Origin: CANMXU01 sp052030545
GTDB taxonomy: Bacteria > Pseudomonadota > Gammaproteobacteria > Enterobacterales > Alteromonadaceae
DNA: 64,000 nucleotides
Assembly: GCF_052030545.1 (NCBI RefSeq)
Contig: NZ_JBPDIH010000002.1
Span: forward strand, 186,001 to 250,000
Reading direction: 5' to 3'
Part shown: positions 1-8,674 of the stretch, one piece after another
How the letters are laid out: each line of letters opens with the position of its first letter
Numbering within the stretch: the first letter of the stretch is position 1
Notes under the pieces: generated by a model
What the model saw: the letters and a program-made list of their open reading frames with translations, nothing else
The model's database searches: none
What the model was told of the DNA's origin: nothing
Made by a program: the position numbers and the translations under genes

Positions 1-2345
1 ATTGGGGTGGTATTCGTTTTCCTGTCTATTTAACTTATAAGCCAGCAACCCATTTAGACAGAGTTTATGTTGCGGCTCAACCCGATTTAGATGCTGGTAC
101 CGCAGATTTACACATAAGAACCACAATTAATGGCAACAAAGTAACGCTAGAAAAAGCTCAATTAGCACTCAATATTTCACGCCTAGGGCAGCCAATATAC
201 AATAAAATAATTTCAACCAAGCATATAAAAGCAACAAAAGATGAGCAGCTCAGTCTGACTCATCAATTAAGATTAAATAAACAAGACGTAGCTTTATGGC
301 ACTTTAATCACCCTGCCCTATACGACATACAAGCGACACTAATTGTTGATAATACCGAACACCATCAAATAAACGACCGATTTGGTATCCGCAAAATTGA
401 AACTAAAAATAATGCTCTGTATCTAAATGGTGAAAAAATCCGATTAAATGGCCTGAATATGGTGCCTGAAGACAGGTTCGACGGAAATGCACTGCCTTTA
501 TCTAGAATAAAAGAAGATGTTGATCTATTAAAAACACTCAATGGTAATTTTGCTCGTCTTTCTGGTCCTGCACTACCTAATGCTTACTTAGATTATTTAG
601 ATGAAATAGGATTTTTACTGATTGAAGAAGTTGGATTATGGGGGAAAGATAAGCAAGTCGACCCTAACCATCCTGTGCCAAAAGAGTGGTTAAAACGCTT
701 AGTTAACGATCACTATAACCACCCTTCAATAATTGGCTGGAGTGTAGGTAATGAAATTGGCGACCTTAAGAAAAACCCAAAAGCACTTGAATACGTTGAA
801 GGCGCAATAGCACATTCAAGAGAACTCGATCCTAATCGTTTAGCCGTTTATATCTCCTATTCAGCAGATTATCAAAAAGATGATCCGAGTATGTTTTCCG
901 ATATTATTATGTTTAATAAATATAGTGATCATGAAGAAAGGTTAAAAGTTGTTCATGACTTTCACCCAGACAAAGCGGTGTTTTTCTCTGAAATTGGCAC
1001 TGAACTCGATGGCGTAGATCCTAATGACTCAACACTTGAGCCTGTTACTTTATGGAACGGATTAAAGAAATATCCATACCTAATTGGCACTTCTCATTTT
1101 GCATTTAGTGATTATCGTAGTGATTGGAAGGATAAAAACCCAGCTAAGACAACCGACTTATCAGAGAACAGAGCTTGGGGAGTATTAACAGCTTATCGCA
1201 CGCCTAAGCGTTCATTTGAAAAATTAAAGAACTATAACGCCCCTATAGAAAGTCTCACATTAACGAAAAAAAACTATCAAACTTTTGCATTAGCGATAGA
1301 GCCAAAATCAAAAGATACCTTTCCAGCCTTTATTATGAAAAATTACCAAGTTGTATGGATGGCGCGTAATCACCTCGGTGAAATTACTGCAGCAAACACA
1401 ATACCATTACCAACAATAAAGCCTGGTGATGAACAACTGACATTTGATATTCAGGTTGAAAAGCCGTTTGAGAAACTCAGTGCCTATTTACTCGACCCAT
1501 TTGGCTATAACGTTAAGCAAGTAGATAGTTTCTTATCTACCCCAAAAGCACCTGTCATCAATACGATTTCGACTTCTTTAGATATCATTCGTGTCACCTA
1601 TGATAAATCAGCATTAGCACAAGAATATCAACTGATTGCTATCGAAGATACAGGTAAAGAAATACTCGGTAAACCGACGATTAATGACTTTGCACAAGTC
1701 ACAAATTTAGAAGGAGATAAAGAATACACACTCGTATTAAAAGCCATTAATGACGTTGGTGAAAGTACCGAAAATCAACGCGTTAAAGTGAGAACAACAC
1801 CGGCAGAGTTACCACCAACAATCTGGTCTGTTGAGGCCAAAGAAGATGCTTTTCATATAGGGTTTTCGGTTCACCTAAAAGATTTTAAGTATGAGATCCA
1901 ATATGGTTTAACATCAAAAGATTACAGTAAACAGTTCTTGATTGATACACACGGAGCCACGCGTATACCAGCGATTAAAGCTGGTCAAGATCACTATTTT
2001 CGTTTACGCAGATTAATTACAGGCCGACCAGATAGTGAGTGGACGAAAGAATATAAAGTGATTATGCCAACCAAGAGTGGTTTACGTGCACCTAACGACG
2101 CTAAAATAATAACCAGCGATAAAGGTGTTATTCTTCATTTATCGCCAATAGCTGGAGCGACCAATTATCGTCTCAAATGGCAGCAAAACAATCAAACTAA
2201 AACGATAGACACCAATTTAGCTTATTCATCATTTGTTGTCTTAAATAACAAGGTGTTACAATCGGCTAAACATATTGAGATTGCAACAATTAACAACGAG
2301 GGTAAAGTAGGACCCTATACTAAGCTTTCTAAGCTCGCAAATTAG
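1..2345 (+). CDS. Glycoside hydrolase family 2 protein, 5' end outside the window
   Basis: The reading frame is open from base 3, well before the first ATG at 459, so this is a 3' part of 780 visible codons. The jelly-roll segment ends in the GH2-typical stretch DRFGIRKIE...LNGEKIRLNGLN. A TIM barrel follows with the acid/base Glu in WSVGNEIG (about visible residue 251) and the likely nucleophile Glu in FFSEIGTE (about 330). The last 250 or so residues look like fibronectin-III-type beta domains. GH2 includes beta-galactosidases and beta-glucuronidases; beside agarases, a beta-galactosidase acting on agar oligosaccharides is a reasonable inference. Oddity: the usual RxSHxP element reads RLSGPALP, without the His. 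The family is clear, the substrate is not. Confidence 0.85.
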   Translation, partial: WGGIRFPVYLTYKPATHLDRVYVAAQPDLDAGTADLHIRTTINGNKVTLEKAQLALNISRLGQPIYNKIISTKHIKATKDEQLSLTHQLRLNKQDVALWHFNHPALYDIQATLIVDNTEHHQINDRFGIRKIETKNNALYLNGEKIRLNGLNMVPEDRFDGNALPLSRIKEDVDLLKTLNGNFARLSGPALPNAYLDYLDEIGFLLIEEVGLWGKDKQVDPNHPVPKEWLKRLVNDHYNHPSIIGWSVGNEIGDLKKNPKALEYVEGAIAHSRELDPNRLAVYISYSADYQKDDPSMFSDIIMFNKYSDHEERLKVVHDFHPDKAVFFSEIGTELDGVDPNDSTLEPVTLWNGLKKYPYLIGTSHFAFSDYRSDWKDKNPAKTTDLSENRAWGVLTAYRTPKRSFEKLKNYNAPIESLTLTKKNYQTFALAIEPKSKDTFPAFIMKNYQVVWMARNHLGEITAANTIPLPTIKPGDEQLTFDIQVEKPFEKLSAYLLDPFGYNVKQVDSFLSTPKAPVINTISTSLDIIRVTYDKSALAQEYQLIAIEDTGKEILGKPTINDFAQVTNLEGDKEYTLVLKAINDVGESTENQRVKVRTTPAELPPTIWSVEAKEDAFHIGFSVHLKDFKYEIQYGLTSKDYSKQFLIDTHGATRIPAIKAGQDHYFRLRRLITGRPDSEWTKEYKVIMPTKSGLRAPNDAKIITSDKGVILHLSPIAGATNYRLKWQQNNQTKTIDTNLAYSSFVVLNNKVLQSAKHIEIATINNEGKVGPYTKLSKLAN

Positions 2346-2380
2346 CGAAATGGTAACGTCTATATTAAGCACCTAGAAAG

Positions 2381-2409
2381 TTCTCTCTCTTTAGAGAGAA
2401 AAACTTTTT
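2381..2409 (+). terminator. Stem-loop terminator after the GH2 gene
   Basis: An 8-bp perfect stem (TTCTCTCT / AGAGAGAA, loop CTTT) is followed by AAACTTTTT. It lies 36 bases after the GH2 stop codon. Confidence 0.5.
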
Positions 2410-2424
2410 CTACAGAATCCATAT

Positions 2425-2462
2425 AAAAAGCCTTTACTGATATCACACAGCAAAGGCTTTTT
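2425..2462. terminator. Bidirectional terminator between convergent genes
   Basis: An 11-bp perfect inverted repeat, AAAAAGCCTTT at 2425-2435 and AAAGGCTTTTT at 2452-2462, has A/T runs on both outer edges. It sits between the convergent GH2 gene and TonB receptor and can end transcripts from both. Confidence 0.8.
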
Positions 2463-2487
2463 AATCATAGTGAATTTATATTAGAGA

Positions 2488-5121
2488 CTAAAAATTAGCT
2501 GACAATGTTAGTTTATAAGTTCTCCCAAACTCAACATTTCTTCTAACAGCATATTCATATGCGTGATATTGCTGTTGTCTTGTATCTAATAGGTTTAATG
2601 CCTCAAAATTCAAAGTGAAATTATCATTAATTTTCCAGTTGGCGGTAGCTACTAAATCATCATATGATTTAACATAAATGCCATTATCACCAACGCCTAA
2701 AGAATCAATGTATTCATCTCGCCAGTTATAAGCTAAACGCGTACCAAAAACATCATTTTCATAATAAAGTACAAAGTTGATATTATTATTTGAAAGACCC
2801 GGTAGTTGAATGTTATTACCACTATCGTCAACAAATGGCGTTTGACTATCGATATATGTATACGAAGTCATAACGCCTGTATTTTTTAAGAAGCTCGGTA
2901 GGAAGGTAAACGGTTGTTGATACAACAATTCAATACCTTTAATTTTACCACTTTCACCATTCTTCTTTGTTTGAACTTGTACTGGATTTTCAATGCCAGG
3001 AATATCTCTATATTCTTCTGCAGAGATAATAAATGACTTCATGTTTTTATAAAACAATCCAACCGAGAACAACGATGCTTCATCAAAGTACCACTCCGTC
3101 GAAAAATCAACTTGATCAGCAATTATAGGGTCTAATAAAGGGTTACCACCTCTCCCCGTATTATTGTCACCTAACACCACTCCACTGGTTAGATCTTCTG
3201 TTTTAGGGAAGGATAATACTCTAGCAGCCCCTAAACGGAACACTAATTCATCATTCCAGTCCATTTTAATAACCGCAGACGGGAGAACTTCGCTATGATT
3301 TACTTTAGTTTCGTAGGGCTCTACTGAATTATCAACATTATTGATGATATTGCCACGTGCGGTAAGATCGCGGTTTACATAACGCACACCTAAGTTACCT
3401 GAAATATTTCTATCTATTAACTCAGACTCAAAATCAGCTTGAACATATACCGCTGAAATTTCTTCAGTATTTCTGTATTCGCGATCTGGTGCGCTTGTCG
3501 CTTCACAGGCACTTTGTTGATCATCATTATATAAACTACTTAATGTTTCACATCCATGCCAGTTAGCTTCATTAGCAATCAAATATTTTGTCGTGGTTGA
3601 TGGTGCATCACCTGAGAAAAAGTCATTGTTATCGTACAAACGGCTAATATTTCCCACATCACTTGCCTCAATATCAGCCAAATTAAAGTTAGGTCTAATA
3701 TCTCGATAATAACCTGAATTTTCTGTTTCAAATGTATTATATCGACCACCGTATGAGATTTTACTAAAGAAGGCACTATCAATACTTCTTTCAGCATCGA
3801 ATTTGAACGCAAGGTCAGTCGTATCCTGCGTGAAGGCATTGTCAAACAAAATTGTTAAGGCAAGATCTTCTTTACTAAGTAAAGCATCAGCTTGAAAATC
3901 TAACGAAGGCACTTCTGGTGCAGTTATATCCCAATGGGTTTCTGTGCCTTGTGTCATCTGAAATCGAATAAAATCTTGATTAATCGTGTTTTCACTTTCG
4001 GTGTAAGAAATTTCTCCTGAATATAACCAATTGCCTAGAAAAACTGAGCCACCAATCGCATTAGATAAAAAACCTGCCGTTGCATCAGCTAATTCAGTAT
4101 TTCCTTGCATGGGTCTATTCACCGTAGCAGAAAGGATTACATTTTCGGGCGAAATAACCGCATTTTCATAACCACAACAATTATAAAAGCCAACCCAATT
4201 ACGATGACGATCAGACTCTACTTCGGAATAAAAACTATCTAGGTAAAATTCCATATCTTCATTCGGTTTCCATTGGAGCATCGCATTTACACCAGTTTTA
4301 TCACGCTCATCGTTTATCTGCCAAAAGCGCATATCCCTAAATAGTAAATGACCTGTGTATTCTGTCCCTTCCCAACCTGCTACTTGGTCATAGCCAGAAT
4401 ATGTATTCAATCCATCTTCTTGGAACTCTCTCTTTGATTGAGAAATCGCAACTTGAAATCCAAGTGTATTATCTAAAAAAGTGTTTGAAAATAAAGCAGA
4501 GTACTCACCACCAAGATCCCCTGATAATTCGCCATAGGAACTACCTACACTGGCAATAAGCTTTTGCCCTTCAGTATTTAGGGGTTTATGAGTAATAATA
4601 TTTACCACACCACCTAATGCACCTTCAATTTCACTTGAACTAGATTGTTTAGAAACTTCAATACTAGAAACTAAACTCGATGGTACGAGTGACAACAAAC
4701 CATATGTTGAAGAATTGAGCGTATCAGGCCCTACATCGCCACGCCCGCCACCTCCTGTAACTTGTCGCCCGTTAATGAGAATAATATTTTCTCTAAGACC
4801 ACGAATAGAAACCGAGCTTCCTTCACCTATGCCTCGTTCTAATTGTACTCCCGATACTCGTTGTAGTGACTCAGCAACATTCGCATCAGGTAATTTCCCC
4901 ATTTCATCAGCACTAATAACATCAACAAATTGTGATGAATACCGTTTTGCCGCTACCGCTTTGGTTAAATTTTGTTTAATCCCTACAACCGAAATCACTT
5001 CTATTTCATCGGTTTTGGATTGCTCTTCTCCATTTACATAAGAAGAAGCTAGTGCTGCAGAAACGGCAAAAGCGAGGGTGCTTATTGAATATTTCTTCTG
5101 TCGTAATGTTTGACTTTTCAT
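2488..5121 (-). CDS. TonB-dependent outer-membrane receptor of the agar locus
   Basis: 877 residues. A signal peptide (MKSQTLRQKKYSISTLAFAV...) precedes a TonB-box-like segment EIEVISVVG near residue 40. The plug domain contains LPDANVAESLQRVSGVQ and VSIRGL, and the beta barrel ends in FGRTYKLTLSANF with a C-terminal aromatic. It belongs to the large polysaccharide-type receptors of marine gammaproteobacteria. The location beside agarases suggests uptake of agaro-oligosaccharides (inference). Start choice: an ATG at 5133 is also in frame, but that ATG forms part of the GGAG ribosome-binding site placed correctly for the ATG at 5121, so 5121 is preferred. Two hairpins separate it from the symporter gene, so it probably has its own promoter. 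Confidence 0.93.
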   Translation of the reverse strand: MKSQTLRQKKYSISTLAFAVSAALASSYVNGEEQSKTDEIEVISVVGIKQNLTKAVAAKRYSSQFVDVISADEMGKLPDANVAESLQRVSGVQLERGIGEGSSVSIRGLRENIILINGRQVTGGGGRGDVGPDTLNSSTYGLLSLVPSSLVSSIEVSKQSSSSEIEGALGGVVNIITHKPLNTEGQKLIASVGSSYGELSGDLGGEYSALFSNTFLDNTLGFQVAISQSKREFQEDGLNTYSGYDQVAGWEGTEYTGHLLFRDMRFWQINDERDKTGVNAMLQWKPNEDMEFYLDSFYSEVESDRHRNWVGFYNCCGYENAVISPENVILSATVNRPMQGNTELADATAGFLSNAIGGSVFLGNWLYSGEISYTESENTINQDFIRFQMTQGTETHWDITAPEVPSLDFQADALLSKEDLALTILFDNAFTQDTTDLAFKFDAERSIDSAFFSKISYGGRYNTFETENSGYYRDIRPNFNLADIEASDVGNISRLYDNNDFFSGDAPSTTTKYLIANEANWHGCETLSSLYNDDQQSACEATSAPDREYRNTEEISAVYVQADFESELIDRNISGNLGVRYVNRDLTARGNIINNVDNSVEPYETKVNHSEVLPSAVIKMDWNDELVFRLGAARVLSFPKTEDLTSGVVLGDNNTGRGGNPLLDPIIADQVDFSTEWYFDEASLFSVGLFYKNMKSFIISAEEYRDIPGIENPVQVQTKKNGESGKIKGIELLYQQPFTFLPSFLKNTGVMTSYTYIDSQTPFVDDSGNNIQLPGLSNNNINFVLYYENDVFGTRLAYNWRDEYIDSLGVGDNGIYVKSYDDLVATANWKINDNFTLNFEALNLLDTRQQQYHAYEYAVRRNVEFGRTYKLTLSANF

Positions 5122-5455
5122 CAAATTCTCCATTGTTATATCTTCATAAAACAGATATTTAAAAACTTCTTTAAATGTTCTATAGGTTGTAATTATTTTT
5201 TATCACAAATGAAACATGTCACTATAATAGCAACACATAGCAAAATAACAATTCAACTCTATAATAGCAACAAAAAGATCGTTAAATAAAAATCAAAGCC
5301 CATATATTAAAAGCAAGACATACAAAAAGTTAATTCCATCGGTAACAATGAATCTATTTTAGAACTAATATTAGAATGAGGGATGCCGCTGAAGGATATA
5401 TAAATAGACGAGAAAGTTCTTACTCAAGGCAAAATAAAACAATAAAAGGGAGCAT
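5122..5455 (-). promoter_or_regulatory. Upstream region of the TonB receptor with a 14-bp direct repeat
   Basis: There is no gene here. The region is very AT-rich. The 14-mer CTATAATAGCAACA occurs at 5222-5235 and again at 5259-5272, 37 bases apart. Read on the minus strand each copy contains TATTATAG, resembling a -10 element. Promoter or activator-site function is inference. Confidence 0.35.
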
Positions 5456-5478
5456 TAGCTAGGCAACGAACCTAGCTA
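5456..5478 (-). terminator. Second stem-loop downstream of the symporter gene
   Basis: Perfect 8-bp stem TAGCTAGG / CCTAGCTA with loop CAACGAA. It lies 13 bases beyond the terminator at 5492-5521, and its GGCAACGAACC core resembles the loop region of that hairpin. Confidence 0.45.
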
Positions 5479-5491
5479 TAAAAATAGACCA

Positions 5492-5521
5492 AACCTAATT
5501 GGGCAACAGACCAATTAGGTT
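5492..5521 (-). terminator. Terminator of the symporter/agarase operon
   Basis: Perfect 11-bp stem AACCTAATTGG / CCAATTAGGTT with an 8-base loop, directly after the stop codon of the minus-strand symporter gene. On that strand a moderately U-rich tract follows. Confidence 0.6.
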
Positions 5522-5527
5522 AGTTTA

Positions 5528-7201
5528 TTAACGACTCTGTGTAGCTTTTTGATTCGTATAATAGATATAACTTCCGAGCGTCAAAATAGCACTCCCCATA
5601 GCAACAACATAACCAATACTATGTTCAGTAAAGAAGGATAACGTTAGAATTAGCCCTCCTGTAGAGATAATGCCTAAAGCAATAATACGAGTACCTGCAC
5701 TATTGTCTTCATCATGCTCTGTTTGGCTTTCTTGAGTTAATGCTTGAACTTTTTGACTCACAAGTAATGCGTAATCATCATATTGTTTAGTGGATAACGA
5801 TTTAAAGCGAGCATAGCATTCAAATATTGTCAGAAAGACAATTGGTAAACAAATACCTAAAACGGTTTCCTCAGTTCTATCAAGTGATATATCTAGTAAA
5901 TACGGAGCTATGAACTTAAAAAATACATTTACAGTTAAAGTTATCACTGTCACTGTTAATAAACTTTTACCACTTTGATAACGAGAAAACAGTGCCCAGA
6001 TAGGAGGTAGAAATAGCGCACCACCAGTCATAGCAGCCAAAGCAAACACAAACGACAATACGCCGCCCATATAGGGAACTAACAAGGCGACTACAATCGT
6101 GATAATACCAAGCAACATAGTCGCAACACGCCCTACTTTAACAAGTGTTTCATCACTTGAATTCGGCTTAAAGTGTTTATAAATATCATTGGATATTACA
6201 CCGGCTGATAAATTCAACGTGGTATTAACCGAACTAGACGTAGCAAAAATCATAGCCCCTAACATCAGGCCAATTAAACCAACAGGCAATACCTCTTTGC
6301 AAATTAAAAGGTATGCTCCTTCATTGGCCAAACCGCCTAATTCTGGATTAATAACACGATAAATCATGGGTGGCAACATCCAAATCACAGGACTTATTAG
6401 ATACAAACAACCAAATAACCACCCTACTTTTTTTGCATCTTTCTCTGTGGCAACACTAGTATAGCGTTGTATATACGGCCAATTACCGGCGATTAGAAAT
6501 ATGTTATAAAGCCCGAATACAATAATAAAAGTCCAGGAATACTCACTATTAACTAGATTAAAGAAACCTTCTGGCGCTTGATTTACAAAACTAGAAATCC
6601 CGCCAACCTTGTCAAAAGCTAAAGGAACAACAATAAGCACAGCAGCGGTTAACACCACAAATTGCAAAATGTCTGTGACAATTACCGCCCATAAACCGCC
6701 TACAGCAGTATACGCTAGAATCAATGTACCTAATCCCAAAATGCTAATTTCGAGTGGAATACCTGTACTGACTTCAAGAATTTTAGCCACAGGGTATAAA
6801 AAGGCGCCGGTAGAAAAAGTACCAATTGCAAGAAATATATAAGTGTAAGTTCGCTGTACCTTGAAACCTAAACGATCTTTAATAAACTCAGCTGCCGTTA
6901 ACGCATGCGTTTTTTGCCATTTAGGCGCAATATAAAAGCCAATAATGAATCCTGCAATTGCCATAGTCCATTGAATAGTAACAGCAACCAAACCATTGCT
7001 ATAAGCCACTGAACCCCACGTAACAAAGGTTCCCGATGAGAAAAAACTCATGAATAGTGATAAACCACTCATCCACCATGGTAAAGCGCCACCAGCAGCA
7101 AAAAATGATTTCATATTTTTACCCGATTTAGCAAAGCTCATACCGCAAATAAACACTAGCAGCATAAATATAAAAATAACCGCAATATCAATAATATTCA
7201 T
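5528..7201 (-). CDS. Sodium:solute symporter (SSS family)
   Basis: 557 residues and about 13-14 hydrophobic helices from the N-terminus (MNIIDIAVIFIFMLLVFICG) to a short polar tail. Features of the SSS family are visible: GGALPWWMSGLSLFMSFFSS early in the chain, then GGLWAVIVTDILQF and ATSSSVNTTLNLSAGV. It should import a small solute with Na+ through the inner membrane. The stop of the GH16 gene lies only 18 bases upstream, so it is co-transcribed with the agarases, which points to galactose, anhydrogalactose or a neoagaro-oligosaccharide as substrate (inference). Confidence 0.9.
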   Translation of the reverse strand: MNIIDIAVIFIFMLLVFICGMSFAKSGKNMKSFFAAGGALPWWMSGLSLFMSFFSSGTFVTWGSVAYSNGLVAVTIQWTMAIAGFIIGFYIAPKWQKTHALTAAEFIKDRLGFKVQRTYTYIFLAIGTFSTGAFLYPVAKILEVSTGIPLEISILGLGTLILAYTAVGGLWAVIVTDILQFVVLTAAVLIVVPLAFDKVGGISSFVNQAPEGFFNLVNSEYSWTFIIVFGLYNIFLIAGNWPYIQRYTSVATEKDAKKVGWLFGCLYLISPVIWMLPPMIYRVINPELGGLANEGAYLLICKEVLPVGLIGLMLGAMIFATSSSVNTTLNLSAGVISNDIYKHFKPNSSDETLVKVGRVATMLLGIITIVVALLVPYMGGVLSFVFALAAMTGGALFLPPIWALFSRYQSGKSLLTVTVITLTVNVFFKFIAPYLLDISLDRTEETVLGICLPIVFLTIFECYARFKSLSTKQYDDYALLVSQKVQALTQESQTEHDEDNSAGTRIIALGIISTGGLILTLSFFTEHSIGYVVAMGSAILTLGSYIYYTNQKATQSR

Positions 7202-7219
7202 GAGTATAATTAACCTTAA

Positions 7220-8602
7220 CTAGTCTTTTGCTTGGTAATAACGTACGTAATCTATTTTCATCGCCGTACCATCAAGATCGTCAGTAATTTCACCTGAATA
7301 ATTTTTCTTCAAAATAGCTAAGCTAAATAAAATGGCCGTTTCACTAAAGCAAGCATCATTTCGTACGGTATAAAACAGCTCGCCATCAAAATAAAAACGG
7401 AAATAATCTTTATCCCACGCAACCCCATAGGTATGGAATTCTTCACCAAAGTTACCGTATTCAGCTGAGTTATATTGCTTAATAGTTACCCATTGTTTTC
7501 CATCGTGATATTCCAAGGTATAGTCAGTCATTAAATTACGATTAGCTAATCCATCACTTAACCAACCATTATTGATACCTTCTTTCTTAGTTAAGCCATT
7601 CATTATCTGAACGCTGCTAATTTCTTGCTCACTTGACCATTCTAATTGCAGCCACTTTTTACTCGATTTTTTAGATACCCAGCGTGTGTCAAGATTATTA
7701 TCACGCATAAAATTTGTTTTAGATGACTCAGATTCACCATTAGTGGTGATAGTGACATTATCAGCCATGGCTAAGTTTTTAACGTTGCTGTTAAGACTTT
7801 CAGTAGTACTTGGCAACGTTTTAACGCTTGAGTCAAATACTCTAAATTCACGTAAATGTACTGACTTGGGGTTTTTCGACACCAAACGAATTTTATTAGT
7901 TTTAATTGGTTTATCTAATTTAATACTATGATCTGGCTGACCAACAAAGGTATGCGCTATTTGGTTGTTATAGTGTTTTTTATAACCATTTTCTGTCGTC
8001 CACTTATCTGTCCAGTTGTGCACATTAGAATTAACAACATTTGGAAAATGCCCTTCGTTAATATCTACTTCACAACGTTGAGCGCCCTTAGGTGAGCCAT
8101 GTGCAGGCCACAACCAAAATGAATTATTCGTTGCCGTTGCCGCAGCATATTGATAGCGTGCTTCAAAATAGCCATAGCCAAAACCTCGTTTAGACCATAC
8201 ATTTCCCGTAGTCCAATCTTGACCGCCACGGCTTTCTTTTCTCGCTTGTAGCTCTAATATACCATCATTAACAACAGCATTTTCACGCCAGCGACTACTT
8301 GCAACGAGTGGGTGACCTGTTGGTCCATTTTGTGAAATCCACTTTTTGTCAAGCTGATCGTTAGCGTAATCAAACTCATCTGCCCACACTAACTGCCAAT
8401 TTGAGTAATCAAAGCTGGTACTGTCTACTTGACTATCAGGTAACATGCTTGGATCAAACCGCGTATACACGTCATCAGATTTGTAATCAGCTGTTTTACT
8501 TATATCATCAACAGCGATTGATACCTGTGCTTCAGGCTTTGTTGCTGTGCATGAGATGAGTAGCAAGCTTGTAGTTAGACAATAAATTGTGTTTTTAATC
8601 AT
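7220..8602 (-). CDS. GH16 agarase-type lipoprotein with an inserted carbohydrate-binding-like domain
   Basis: 460 residues from ATG 8602, which is preceded by AGGAAG at 5 bases; an in-frame ATG at 8632 has no such site. The signal ends in a lipobox (LLLISC), so it is an outer-membrane lipoprotein or surface enzyme. The GH16 fold starts at WQLVWADEF (about 70). The catalytic ExDxxE motif is CEVDINEG, with Glu178, Asp180 and Glu183. The fold is interrupted at about 222-385 by discoidin-like sequence (TRWVSKKSSKKWLQLEW, DYTLEYHDGKQW) and resumes at EEFHTYGVAWDKDYFRFYFD. The family contains beta-agarases, porphyranases and carrageenases. Agarase is most likely given GH50 and GH117 next door. Confidence 0.9.
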   Translation of the reverse strand: MIKNTIYCLTTSLLLISCTATKPEAQVSIAVDDISKTADYKSDDVYTRFDPSMLPDSQVDSTSFDYSNWQLVWADEFDYANDQLDKKWISQNGPTGHPLVASSRWRENAVVNDGILELQARKESRGGQDWTTGNVWSKRGFGYGYFEARYQYAAATATNNSFWLWPAHGSPKGAQRCEVDINEGHFPNVVNSNVHNWTDKWTTENGYKKHYNNQIAHTFVGQPDHSIKLDKPIKTNKIRLVSKNPKSVHLREFRVFDSSVKTLPSTTESLNSNVKNLAMADNVTITTNGESESSKTNFMRDNNLDTRWVSKKSSKKWLQLEWSSEQEISSVQIMNGLTKKEGINNGWLSDGLANRNLMTDYTLEYHDGKQWVTIKQYNSAEYGNFGEEFHTYGVAWDKDYFRFYFDGELFYTVRNDACFSETAILFSLAILKKNYSGEITDDLDGTAMKIDYVRYYQAKD

Positions 8603-8674
8603 GGTACTTCCTAAATTTAATTTTGAGTACATTGTAAATTCATTACTTATCTATTGAGATTTTCATCTCTATAA

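Noticed and set aside
4715..5041. Open frame opposite the TonB receptor
   Set aside because: It lies entirely inside the receptor gene on the other strand and has low-complexity Ser/Pro/Thr content with no ribosome-binding site.
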